Part shown: in pieces, positions 36,434-44,376 of the stretch
How the letters are laid out: each line of letters begins with the position of its first letter
Numbering within the stretch: position 1 is the first letter of the stretch
Assembly (NCBI GenBank): GCA_017619445.1
Contig: JAFZSI010000076.1
Coordinates: forward strand, 1-64,000
Length of the DNA: 64,000 nucleotides
Direction of reading: 5' to 3'
Source: Prevotella sp.
GTDB taxonomy: Bacteria > Bacteroidota > Bacteroidia > Bacteroidales > Bacteroidaceae
The notes under the pieces: model-generated
The model's database searches: none
Told to the model about the DNA's origin: nothing
The model's input: only the letters and a program-made list of their open reading frames with translations
Position numbers and translations under genes: made by a program

Positions 36434-38203
36434 TTAATCCCAAGTAACTTGAATCTGGTAGGGCACCCCATTCAACACATCGGTACGCCCGATGTAAGAC
36501 TGACCATAATCTGTTTGCTCGATATCAACGGTTGTGAGACATTGAACAGACACATACCAAATTCCTTCTTCTAATGATTTAAAAGAGAATTGCTGTGATG
36601 CTCCACCTGTTGACACAGAATAATCAGCATTATCAGGGAAAGCGAAAGTGTCACGGCACATCCTCAATGCCAAATCACATTTTATTTCACTATCTACTTT
36701 CAAGGTAATGTTATTTGCATTGGGTGGAATATAAACAGCAAAATGGTGACATTGTTTGTCACCAATTTTTGTGAACATTGGATCATTATCCTCTGTACTT
36801 TTGTACATCTGTCGGATTTTACAGTTTTGCAAAAAACCTTTGAGAGAAGTATAGCCAAGACCGTCAATCGCATAAAGAATCATGGAAGCTGACAAATCTC
36901 TAATTTCACCATCCGAAGCATATTCTGGATGAGAACCTGTCGTAACAATTCTTCCACTCATTCCACTTGTTTTATATGCCATGACGCAAGGTTTCTTATG
37001 AACTTTTTCATGATCGGGACGGTCAAAACGGGCTAACACCTCCACACCTTCAGGTATTGTTGTGGGGTAACCACCTTTACTATGATATACTTCTTCTACA
37101 TAGAGGTCATTTCCAAAATTGTAATAGTTTAATAGTGGAGACTGGGGTTCAATAAACATTCCTGTGCTGCTATTTGAAATACCTGTATGATTCATAACGA
37201 AAGGTATTAGCGAAAGATAATACGGATAGTTTTCTTTGTCGTCATAACCATTAGAAGCAAAAAAAGCACCAGCACAAGCTCCGAGATAACTACCACCATT
37301 TTGAACAAATGAACGCATATTGATTAATGCTTGTTCATCTAAAGATTTTCCGTGTGTGGTAGAACTACCTCCATTAACAAAAAGTAACTTGTAACGGGGT
37401 TGTCCATCAGGATAAAGCAAACGACCGTTTGAATCATCGGAGTTTCCAACAAGCATCTCATTCTGGATGTCATATTCATAATCCGAGGGATCATTACGTG
37501 ACAAGCTTAAACACTCCAAAGGCATCCGTAACATACCGGAAGCTGCCAAAGACTTCCTGGGATTAAGACCAATGCCTGCATCCAAGAAAATGTCCTTATA
37601 GAATGCTCGATTCGGAACATTTGGTAATTGAAAGGCAGACATGGAAACTGGCAACTGGAAATGGGAGGGGAAAGAAATATAAGCATTTTCCTCATCCATT
37701 CGCTCAACCAAAGGATAACCATATGACAACTGAGTATTCTGAACTGCTAAGACGGTATCCCCAAGCAAACAATTCCATTGGTCGTTTAGATAGTGTATGG
37801 AAGGTAAATCATCATTCGTCACACTAATTCTTTCACCCTTTGAATCTGTAAGGAAATCGCCAGAAATAGTCCAGCAATAATCATCTTCAACGGATGCTAT
37901 CGAAAGACATGGATATAAGACAGGTTTGGAAGTAACTACTTTGTACAAAGCTACAGGTTGTTCTTCTTCAAGGAAAAACAACAACGTTTTTTCATCAGAT
38001 GAACTAACCGAACACAATTGTTTGTTGCTGCTTTTTAATTCCACCAAATGCCTTATGCTTTGAATGTTTTTGTTCAAAGTGTTTTGAAGTTGCGTGTAAT
38101 CAATTGTTTTTTCTACTGTGACTTCCTCTGTCTCCGAATGCGAGCAAGAAGGAAAAATCAGCAGAAAACCAATTAAAGATAATATTTCAAAAAAACGGTT
38201 CAT
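36434..38203 (-). CDS. Lipoprotein with amidotransferase-like BPL_N domain
   Basis: About 589 residues from the ATG at 38203, where a lipoprotein signal starts (FFEILSLIGFLLIFPSC). The middle of the protein resembles the class I glutamine amidotransferase-like BPL_N domain: YKLLFVNGGSSTTHG, MRSFVQNGGSYLGACAGAFF (nucleophile-elbow Cys near residue 305) and IVTTGSHPEYASDGEIRDLS. The N-terminal ~190 residues and the C-terminal beta-rich ~120 (SVQCLTTVDIEQTDYGQSY) are not recognised. Surface or periplasmic location is expected. Why it lies in a polysaccharide locus is unknown; it may process or sense the polymer. Confidence 0.65.
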   Translation of the reverse strand: MNRFFEILSLIGFLLIFPSCSHSETEEVTVEKTIDYTQLQNTLNKNIQSIRHLVELKSSNKQLCSVSSSDEKTLLFFLEEEQPVALYKVVTSKPVLYPCLSIASVEDDYCWTISGDFLTDSKGERISVTNDDLPSIHYLNDQWNCLLGDTVLAVQNTQLSYGYPLVERMDEENAYISFPSHFQLPVSMSAFQLPNVPNRAFYKDIFLDAGIGLNPRKSLAASGMLRMPLECLSLSRNDPSDYEYDIQNEMLVGNSDDSNGRLLYPDGQPRYKLLFVNGGSSTTHGKSLDEQALINMRSFVQNGGSYLGACAGAFFASNGYDDKENYPYYLSLIPFVMNHTGISNSSTGMFIEPQSPLLNYYNFGNDLYVEEVYHSKGGYPTTIPEGVEVLARFDRPDHEKVHKKPCVMAYKTSGMSGRIVTTGSHPEYASDGEIRDLSASMILYAIDGLGYTSLKGFLQNCKIRQMYKSTEDNDPMFTKIGDKQCHHFAVYIPPNANNITLKVDSEIKCDLALRMCRDTFAFPDNADYSVSTGGASQQFSFKSLEEGIWYVSVQCLTTVDIEQTDYGQSYIGRTDVLNGVPYQIQVTWD

Positions 38204-38236
38204 GGTCATTCGGCAATTAATATCAAACAACACTAT

Positions 38237-39388
38237 CTATTTTCTGTAAGCGTACTTTTTACCTCCTCGAATTAGCAACTGATTCTTTAGTTTATCGGAG
38301 AACAGTCTTTGTCCTGTAAGGCTATACTCAACATCAGAATTGGCTTTACTCCGAACTTCTTTTATCGAAGTAATGGGAGGCTCTTTAGCATATTTAAATC
38401 GAAAGAGAACTTTCTTGTTATTAAAATACTTTTCGGTCTTTGTATTGATAATAAAAACATTTGCGCTATCACTGTCCAAAGGAAACTCCCATAACATCAG
38501 CCAAGAATCAGAGTTGTATGGTTCCTCTTGAATATTGTGCTGAATCTCTGGAACGTCCCGACCATGTTCATTTCGGTCGTATGAAAAAGAGTACAAACTA
38601 CCCACATGTCCACAAAGAACACACAAAATGTTGTCATACACACTTATTAATTCATCGAAAACTTCTGTTGGAGTGGTATAATATGAATTTCGTAATCGGG
38701 TAACGCACTTAAGATTATTGGTCCTAATCCCCCCCCCCGACTCAAGGTATTCATGTGTCAACAGAATGAAATCAATCCAATAATGGTCGAAAACATAAGA
38801 GATTGCCCAATCGATTACCTCTGGCCGCGGGCCAAATTCGAGTATTATAAAGTAGTATGGCTGCCCATGAATATAATTCTCAACAACAACATTCTCCATC
38901 CTTCCTTCTTCATAAAAATCTACAACTCTTGAGACGGAAAGAGGAAAATTCACGTAATCGTTAAAACAAGTGTCATACCTGTCATCTATGTATTGGCCTG
39001 TCCATGTATAGTCATGATCACCAATAGCCGCAAAGAAGGGAACTTTTTTGGCAAGACGATATGTGGCACTATAAAAGTTCTTCCATTGACCTACAATGTT
39101 TGCACCAGTTATATCCCCAACTTGCAATACTGCATCTATTTTAATCCCTAAATCCAACTGCTTCTCAATCCAATCTACTGACTGTTGGTAAAGAGACAAC
39201 TTGTCAAGATTGACAGTTTGTCCCTGTATATCTCCAAAAACAGCAATATACTCCGACGTGGGATTGAGAATGCTTTTCGCTTTGGCTTCTTTTTTTGTTT
39301 CTTCATCGCCTTTTTCACAAGAAAAGAGATAAACGGAAACGTATAAAAAAGCCAAAAGTAAAACTATTTTCTTCATGACTCTTATCAT
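38237..39388 (-). CDS. Metallophosphoesterase lipoprotein with poly-G tract
   Basis: 383 residues. The ATG at 39388 overlaps the cytidylyltransferase stop (ATGA); an ATG at 39376 gives the same lipoprotein signal (KKIVLLLAFLYVSVYLFSC). Calcineurin-type motifs are present: IAVFGDIQGQ, VLQVGDITGA, AAIGDHDYTWTG (Asp where Asn is common), FILLTHEYLESGG and VLCGHVGSLYS. Export plus this fold suggests a periplasmic or surface phosphodiesterase or phosphatase acting on phospho-groups of the envelope. A run of ten Gs in the coding strand (38729-38738) lies at the THEYLESGGG motif and could cause frameshifting. Confidence 0.75.
   Translation of the reverse strand: MIRVMKKIVLLLAFLYVSVYLFSCEKGDEETKKEAKAKSILNPTSEYIAVFGDIQGQTVNLDKLSLYQQSVDWIEKQLDLGIKIDAVLQVGDITGANIVGQWKNFYSATYRLAKKVPFFAAIGDHDYTWTGQYIDDRYDTCFNDYVNFPLSVSRVVDFYEEGRMENVVVENYIHGQPYYFIILEFGPRPEVIDWAISYVFDHYWIDFILLTHEYLESGGGIRTNNLKCVTRLRNSYYTTPTEVFDELISVYDNILCVLCGHVGSLYSFSYDRNEHGRDVPEIQHNIQEEPYNSDSWLMLWEFPLDSDSANVFIINTKTEKYFNNKKVLFRFKYAKEPPITSIKEVRSKANSDVEYSLTGQRLFSDKLKNQLLIRGGKKYAYRK
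38729..38738 (-). repeat. Poly-G(10) tract inside the metallophosphoesterase gene
   Basis: Ten consecutive C residues on the plus strand, read as G in the coding strand (…TCG GGG GGG GGG ATT…), encode Ser-Gly-Gly-Gly. It is the only homopolymer of this kind noticed in a gene of the window. Loss or gain of one G would truncate the protein shortly after its fourth metal motif. Confidence 0.85.
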
Positions 39389-39789
39389 TTGTTTTTAGAA
39401 TACTCCCTCAACAACGTTGAGCTTATACCTTCTGTTCTAGGAATCACTACTACTTCCTTGCCATTTTCCTCACACCATTCCACAGCTTTTTGGAAGCCTG
39501 CATGGCACTGATCTGGGCCTTTGGCAAACACATCAAAATCCACGTGCTGAATATCCTTGTCAACATCGCTGTAAACAATCACTTCGTCCACATACTTGAC
39601 AGAATCAACCATGAACATGCGCTCGGCAGTGGAATAGACCATTTTTGCCTCGGGCTTATATTTCAGAATCACGTCGTCTGCCTGAACTGCCACAATCAGA
39701 TAATCGCCAAGTTCCTTGGCGTGTTTGAAAAGTAAAACATGGCCTATATGAAGCATGTCATATACACCTACAGTTAATACTTTTTTCAT
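39385..39789 (-). CDS. TagD-like glycerol-3-phosphate cytidylyltransferase family protein
   Basis: 134 residues, the size of single-domain TagD/GCT enzymes. Nucleotidyltransferase motifs: GVYDMLHIGHVLLFKHAKEL with the His-x-Gly-His signature, IVAVQADDVILKYKP and PRTEGISSTLLREY, the Arg-Thr-Glu-Gly-Ile-Ser-Ser-Thr motif of CTP-using members. It would form a CDP-alcohol such as CDP-glycerol (CDP-ethanolamine or a related carrier is possible). The LicD protein in the same locus could use the product. It lies 25 bases downstream of the capG-type epimerase. Confidence 0.85.
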   Translation of the reverse strand: MKKVLTVGVYDMLHIGHVLLFKHAKELGDYLIVAVQADDVILKYKPEAKMVYSTAERMFMVDSVKYVDEVIVYSDVDKDIQHVDFDVFAKGPDQCHAGFQKAVEWCEENGKEVVVIPRTEGISSTLLREYSKNK

Positions 39790-39814
39790 TGTTTTTGGTT
39801 TGTATTGGTTGATT

Positions 39815-40975
39815 TCAGAATTTCCGCCACACCATTTTGTTGACTATGCCAGTGTAGCTTTGAATGATTTTCACGACCTTCGTGCTGACATTCTCCTCGA
39901 TGTAGTCGGGAACGGGAATGCCGTAGTCGCCGTTCTGGTTGAGCGTAACGGCGGTATCAACGGCCTGGAGGAGCGAGTGCTCGTCGATGCCGGCAATGAT
40001 GAAGCAGGCTTTGTCAAGGGCTTCGGGGCGCTCTGTGCTGGTGCGGATACATACGGCAGGGAACGGATGACCAATGCTGGTGAAGAACGAGGATTCTTCG
40101 GGAAGCGTACCGCTGTCGCTAACTACAGCAAAGGCGTTCATCTGCAGACAGTTGTAGTCGTGGAACCCAAGAGGTTCGTGCTGAATGACACGAGGGTCGA
40201 GCTGGAAACCACTCGCTTCCAAACGCTTGCGGCTGCGGGGATGACAACTATAGAGAATAGGCATGTCATATTTCTCAGCCATGCGATTGATAGCGGTAAA
40301 GAGCGACAGAAAATTTTTCTCTGTGTCGATGTTTTCCTCACGATGAGCACTCAACAGGATATACCTGCGTTTCTTCAGCCCAAGACGCTTGTGAATGTCA
40401 GACGACTCAATCTCCTTAAGGTTCTGGTGGAGCACCTCGGCCATGGGAGAACCCGTGACATAAGTACGCTCACGAGGCAAGCCACACTCAGCCAGATAAC
40501 GACGAGCATGTTCCGAGTATGCCATGTTAACATCAGAGATAATATCAACAATACGGCGGTTGGTCTCTTCGGGCAGACATTCATCCTTGCACCGATTGCC
40601 CGCTTCCATATGGAAGATGGGGATGTGCAAGCGTTTTGCACCTATTACAGAAAGACAAGAATTGGTGTCGCCCAACACCAGCACGGCATCGGGCTTTATC
40701 TCAACCATCACCTTGTAAGACTTGTCAATAATATTGCCCATCGTAGCACCGAGGTCATCGCCCACGGCATTCATATAGATGTCGGGGTCGGCAAGTTTCA
40801 GGTCGCGGAAGAACACGCCATTGAGATTATAGTCGTAGTTCTGTCCCGTATGGGCAAGAAGTGTGTCAAAATACTGACGGCACTTATTGATGACTGCTGC
40901 TAAGCGGATTATTTCAGGACGCGTGCCCACGATAATCAGCAACTTCAACTTTCCGTTATTCTTAAATTCAGCCAT
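39815..40975 (-). CDS. wecB: UDP-N-acetylglucosamine 2-epimerase family (CapG/WbjD-type)
   Basis: 386 residues of the non-hydrolysing 2-epimerase family: LLIIVGTRPEIIRLAAVINK, HTGQNYDYNLNGVFFRDL, PDAVLVLGDTNSCL, HMEAGNRCKDECLPEETNR and ILLSAHREENIDTEKNF with the catalytic-pocket His and Glu. Following capE and capF in transcription order, it most likely performs the last step of UDP-N-acetyl-L-fucosamine synthesis (2-epimerisation of UDP-L-FucNAc's talose isomer), as in the CapE-CapF-CapG and WbjBCD pathways. Plain UDP-ManNAc formation is the alternative. Separated from capF by a four-helix-bundle gene. Confidence 0.88.
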   Translation of the reverse strand: MAEFKNNGKLKLLIIVGTRPEIIRLAAVINKCRQYFDTLLAHTGQNYDYNLNGVFFRDLKLADPDIYMNAVGDDLGATMGNIIDKSYKVMVEIKPDAVLVLGDTNSCLSVIGAKRLHIPIFHMEAGNRCKDECLPEETNRRIVDIISDVNMAYSEHARRYLAECGLPRERTYVTGSPMAEVLHQNLKEIESSDIHKRLGLKKRRYILLSAHREENIDTEKNFLSLFTAINRMAEKYDMPILYSCHPRSRKRLEASGFQLDPRVIQHEPLGFHDYNCLQMNAFAVVSDSGTLPEESSFFTSIGHPFPAVCIRTSTERPEALDKACFIIAGIDEHSLLQAVDTAVTLNQNGDYGIPVPDYIEENVSTKVVKIIQSYTGIVNKMVWRKF

Positions 40976-40999
40976 ATACTATGAAAGATTCAATTGTTT

Positions 41000-41450
41000 G
41001 AAAAGTTTAAGGGTTTAATCCCTATTCTTTGTATTTAGCACCTGTGATGTCACTGGCTTTTATCTCTTTGATGAAGTTCATAATGCCTGCAGAAAGTTTA
41101 CGGCAGTCATTGTACAGTTCATCATACTCTTCTTGAGTTAAATAACCAACATCATTAGCTCTGATAAGCTGAGAGCGGACTTCGCCGGAAGAACCTTTGG
41201 CAATGTATAAGAAGTTCAAGAATTCTTTATTGCCGCCTCTTTCAAAGCCCTCGGCTATATTGTCCATGACAGAACCAGAGGCAGCCCGTATTTGTTGTAC
41301 AAAGCGGAAGTCGTTTTTGAACTCACCCCTTTGGGTGATTGGGTAAATCTTCTTTGAAAGCTCACGTGCTTTCTGAAAGATTGCCAGATCTTCAAAATAC
41401 TTTACCGCTGCCATTTTAAACTCCTAAACTCTTAAACTCTTAAACTTTTT
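41000..41450. repeat. Inverted-repeat-bounded cassette around the four-helix-bundle gene
   Basis: At 41000-41017 AAAAGTTTAAGGGTTTA occurs; at 41416-41450 TAAACTCTTAAACTTTTT and further TAAACTC copies form its reverse complement. The two flank a single small gene (41022-41414). The right arm also contains the last codons and stop of capF, so if the unit was inserted, it redefined the capF end. No transposase is encoded. Confidence 0.55.
41022..41414 (-). CDS. Four-helix-bundle protein (S23/IVS-encoded protein family)
   Basis: 130 residues predicted as all helix, of the 23S rRNA-intervening-sequence protein family: YFEDLAIFQKARELSKKIYP, QIRAASGSVMDNIAEGFERG (the family's most constant segment) and KGSSGEVRSQLIRANDVGYL. 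The family also includes the Avd accessory protein of diversity-generating retroelements, but no reverse transcriptase or variable repeat is nearby. Free-standing copies are common in Bacteroidota genomes and their role is unknown. Here it interrupts the capF-capG pair and is bounded by inverted TTTAAGAG-type repeats. Confidence 0.88.
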   Translation of the reverse strand: MAAVKYFEDLAIFQKARELSKKIYPITQRGEFKNDFRFVQQIRAASGSVMDNIAEGFERGGNKEFLNFLYIAKGSSGEVRSQLIRANDVGYLTQEEYDELYNDCRKLSAGIMNFIKEIKASDITGAKYKE

Positions 41451-42639
41451 CTCCGTACGTATCTGGATGTTTCGGGTCGAACTGTTCGTTGGCCCACATT
41501 ACCGTAACAAGGTTCTCTGTATCAGAGAGATTGATGATGTTATGCGTATAGCCAGGCAGCATGTGCACTGCCTCTATCTTGTCGCCGCTCACCTCGAACT
41601 CAATAACTTCGTCGCTGTCAATCTTCCGTTCCTGAATCAGCCCGTGGCCGCTGACTACAATGAAAAACTCCCACTTAGTGTGATGCCAATGCTGTCCTTT
41701 GGTGATGCCGGGCTTAGAAATATTCACACTAAACTGCCCGCAGTTAGCGGTCTTCAGCAGTTCGGTGAACGAACCGCGATCGTCAATATTCATCCGCAAC
41801 GGGAAAGCAACTTTTTCCTTGGGCAGGTAGCTCAGGAAAGTAGAGTACAACTTCTTTTCGAACGAATTATTGGGAATCTCTGGCATCAGTAGCGTCTGCG
41901 GCTGCTCATTGAACAAGTTTATCAGCTCAACAATATGTCCCAGCGTCACTTTGTGTGTTATGGGGCAAAAACAATATCTGCCATCCTGCTTGGCAATCAC
42001 CTCCAGCCCGTCGAACTCACAGCGGTGCTCGTTTCCTTCGAGTGCATCGAGCATTTCAGTGACCAGGTCGTCTATATACAGCAGTTCCAGCTCCACGCTG
42101 GGGTCGTTCACCTGTATGGGCAGGTCGTTGGCGATGTTGTTGCAGAAAGTAGCTACGGCAGAGTTGTAGTTCGGACGGCACCATTTGCCGAAGAGATTGG
42201 GAAAGCGATATATCAGCACCTTGGCCCCCGTTTCCTCCTGATAGTGCAGGAACAAGTCTTCGCCGGCTTTCTTGCTGCGTCCATACTCACTGTTGCCAAA
42301 GCGTCCCGTAAGCGATGCCTGCTGCGAGCTGGAGAGCATCACAGGGCACGTATTGCCCTGCTTTTTCAGTGTGTTGAGCAATGTGGAAGCAAATCCGAAA
42401 TTACCCTCCATGAACTCGGAAGCCTCTTTCGGGCGATTTACACCTGCCAGATTGAAAACAAAGTCAGCCTCCTTGCAATACTCATCGAGTAGCGAGGGGG
42501 CTGTATCTATGTCATACTCCAGAATCTCGTCGATTTGCAGGTTTGGACATGTGCGGTCTTTTCCTTCCTTAATATTTCTCAGCGAGGCACAAAGGTTTCT
42601 GCCTGCAAATCCCTTGGCTCCTGTAACAAGAATCTTCAT
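41440..42639 (-). CDS. capF: CapF-type bifunctional reductase with C-terminal cupin
   Basis: 399 residues. N-terminal Rossmann reductase: MKILVTGAKGFAGRNLCASL, FVFNLAGVNRPKEASEF, SSSQQASLTGRFGNSEYGRS and LIYRFPNLFGKWCRPNYN. C-terminal ~130 residues form a metal cupin: GITKGQHWHHTKWEFFIVVS with two His and a Glu, then HMLPGYTHNIINLSDTENL. This two-domain form is diagnostic of CapF/WbjC, which epimerises at C3 and reduces at C4 in UDP-L-FucNAc synthesis. Lies 2 bases downstream of capE. Its final codons and stop fall in the repeat at 41433-41450. Confidence 0.93.
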   Translation of the reverse strand: MKILVTGAKGFAGRNLCASLRNIKEGKDRTCPNLQIDEILEYDIDTAPSLLDEYCKEADFVFNLAGVNRPKEASEFMEGNFGFASTLLNTLKKQGNTCPVMLSSSQQASLTGRFGNSEYGRSKKAGEDLFLHYQEETGAKVLIYRFPNLFGKWCRPNYNSAVATFCNNIANDLPIQVNDPSVELELLYIDDLVTEMLDALEGNEHRCEFDGLEVIAKQDGRYCFCPITHKVTLGHIVELINLFNEQPQTLLMPEIPNNSFEKKLYSTFLSYLPKEKVAFPLRMNIDDRGSFTELLKTANCGQFSVNISKPGITKGQHWHHTKWEFFIVVSGHGLIQERKIDSDEVIEFEVSGDKIEAVHMLPGYTHNIINLSDTENLVTVMWANEQFDPKHPDTYGEKV

Positions 42640-42641
42640 CG

Positions 42642-43682
42642 TTATTGCTTTGCCAGCTCATTCTGGATATACTCTAGCGAAGCTATCTTCGCTTTGGTCT
42701 CCTCCAGATTTAGGCGCTGGGTGTTGTTGGAATTGAACTCCTCAATCATGGCACGCTTCACGTTGCCCTCAGTGAAATACTTATCGTAGTTCAGGTCACG
42801 GTTATCTGCCGGCACACGGAAGAAGTTGCCCATGTCAATAGCTTTCGAGCATTCTTCCTTGGTGAGCAGTGTCTCATACATCTTCTCGCCGTGTCTTATC
42901 CCAATAACCTTGATGTCCTCTTTTTTGCCTCCAAACAGCTCGCACACGGCCTCGGCCTGGGTCTGGATGGTGCAGGCCGGTGCTTTCTGCACCAGGATGT
43001 CGCCACTCTCGCCATGCTCAAAGGCAAAGAGCACCAAGTCAACGGCCTCATCCAACGACATGATGAATCGAGTCATTGTAGGTTCGGTCACGGTGACGGG
43101 CAAACCATGGCGTATCTGGTCAATCCAAAGGGGTATGACAGAACCGCGCGAGCACATCACATTACCGTAACGTGTGCAGCAGATTTTTGTTCTCGTCGGG
43201 TCGCACTGTCTTGCCTTGGCAACGGCAACTTTTTCCTCCACGGCCTTGGTAATTCCCATGGCGTTCACGGGATAGGCTGCCTTGTCGGTTGAAAGACAAA
43301 TCACCGACTTCACCCCCTGTTCAATGGCGGCAGTCAGCACATTGTCAGTGCCGATGATGTTTGTGCGCACGGCCTCCATGGGGAAGAACTCGCACGATGG
43401 CACCTGCTTCAAGGCCGCAGCATGGAAAATATAGTCGGTGCCGGGCATAGCTGAGCGCACACTTTCCAATGAGCGCACATCGCCGATATAAAACTTTATC
43501 TTGTGCGCCTCCTGTGGAAACAGAACCTGATACTCATGGCGCATGTCGTCTTGTTTCTTCTCATCACGCGAGAAAATGCGTATCTCGCGGATGTCGGTGT
43601 TCACGAAACGGCGCAGCACAGCATTGCCAAACGAGCCCGTGCCGCCCGTAATCATAAGGGTTTTGTCTTTGAAAATAGACAT
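42642..43682 (-). CDS. capE: CapE-type UDP-GlcNAc 4,6-dehydratase/5-epimerase
   Basis: 346 residues, soluble SDR: KTLMITGGTGSFGNAVLRRF, IFSRDEKKQDDMRHEYQ, DYIFHAAALKQVPSCEFFP, CLSTDKAAYPVNAMGITKAV and TRYGNVMCSRGSVIPLW. The first enzyme of the UDP-L-FucNAc route; the following capF and capG-type genes complete the set. Shares the catalytic pattern with the membrane dehydratase at 10124-12064 but lacks its membrane domain. First gene of the 35 kb polysaccharide transcription unit; the promoter candidate lies 342 bases upstream, leaving a long leader. Confidence 0.93.
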   Translation of the reverse strand: MSIFKDKTLMITGGTGSFGNAVLRRFVNTDIREIRIFSRDEKKQDDMRHEYQVLFPQEAHKIKFYIGDVRSLESVRSAMPGTDYIFHAAALKQVPSCEFFPMEAVRTNIIGTDNVLTAAIEQGVKSVICLSTDKAAYPVNAMGITKAVEEKVAVAKARQCDPTRTKICCTRYGNVMCSRGSVIPLWIDQIRHGLPVTVTEPTMTRFIMSLDEAVDLVLFAFEHGESGDILVQKAPACTIQTQAEAVCELFGGKKEDIKVIGIRHGEKMYETLLTKEECSKAIDMGNFFRVPADNRDLNYDKYFTEGNVKRAMIEEFNSNNTQRLNLEETKAKIASLEYIQNELAKQ

Positions 43683-44376
43683 ACTGAGATATTTACGATT
43701 TACTGTATTGACAATTTACGTATTAACAGTTCACAATCGTTAACTGCCCAAACAGCACGAATCAGATGCAGAAGAACTAAAAAGCAATAAAACATTTCCC
43801 CACAGCCTCTGCTGAGGGATAATGCCATTTCTTGCCATAAAAACACAGTGCGATTCAAGCCTGCATCCGCATAGGAGCACAACTACAGCAACAAACAAGG
43901 ACATGAAGATACCACTGACTGACGTTTTCCTCTCTCCGTTTACCCTTGTCTCCCTTTCTCCTTTTTCTTCTTTTATCAGTCCTGCTGTGCTCGCAGATCC
44001 GTACTATTCGTCTAATTGCGGTGCAAAGGTAAACAATATTGTTGACCTGACAAAGATTTTCACGTTTTTTATCTCACTATTATTGCGCGCAGGTGTATTT
44101 ACGCCCAAATAACAAATGGAAAATAGGTGTTTTGATAAAGACATAACAACCATTTGCTTGTTTCTGGTTTATATATACAAAAAATACAAAATTTCTTTAC
44201 ATTACCATCCATTAATATAACATATGCCCACTCAAAGACATTGCATCGGGAAGAACAGGAAGAAAGATAATTCGAAACAACCTTAAACTGCCCAGAACGC
44301 TGTTTTGTCGTCATAAATATTTACAAAAGAGTTACAAACAGAAAGATCAACAGTCTTGGAAAACGGCTCGGGGTTG
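43683..44376. other. Gene-free leader/promoter region of the polysaccharide operon
   Basis: No convincing gene. It contains the minus-strand promoter at 44024-44054, a long 5' leader of roughly 335 bases, a purine-rich stretch in that leader (43925-43978) and a short CCTC-TGCT-GAGG hairpin near 43809. No inverted repeats flanking the promoter were found that would suggest an invertible switch, and no UpxY/UpxZ-type regulator gene is present. Confidence 0.6.
44024..44054 (-). promoter_or_regulatory. Promoter of the polysaccharide operon (TTTG-N19-TACCTTTG)
   Basis: On the minus strand TTTG (44054-44051) is followed after exactly 19 bases by TACCTTTG (44031-44024), a full match to the Bacteroidota promoter pattern. 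Transcription would begin near 44017, giving a leader of about 335 bases before capE. Confidence 0.75.

Noticed and set aside
39755-40903. Long plus-strand open frame of 382 codons
   Set aside because: It is antisense to the UDP-GlcNAc 2-epimerase gene, whose motifs are complete on the minus strand; the plus-strand translation shows no family pattern.
41022-41414. Diversity-generating retroelement, suggested by the Avd-like four-helix bundle
   Set aside because: No reverse transcriptase, template repeat or variable repeat is visible nearby.
43700-44314. Two small minus-strand open frames in the operon leader region
   Set aside because: Both lack recognisable features and plausible starts; one overlaps the predicted leader and the other runs up to the promoter.
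43683-44376. Invertible promoter as in Bacteroides capsule loci
   Set aside because: No inverted repeats flanking the promoter at 44024-44054 were found, and no site-specific recombinase is encoded in the window.
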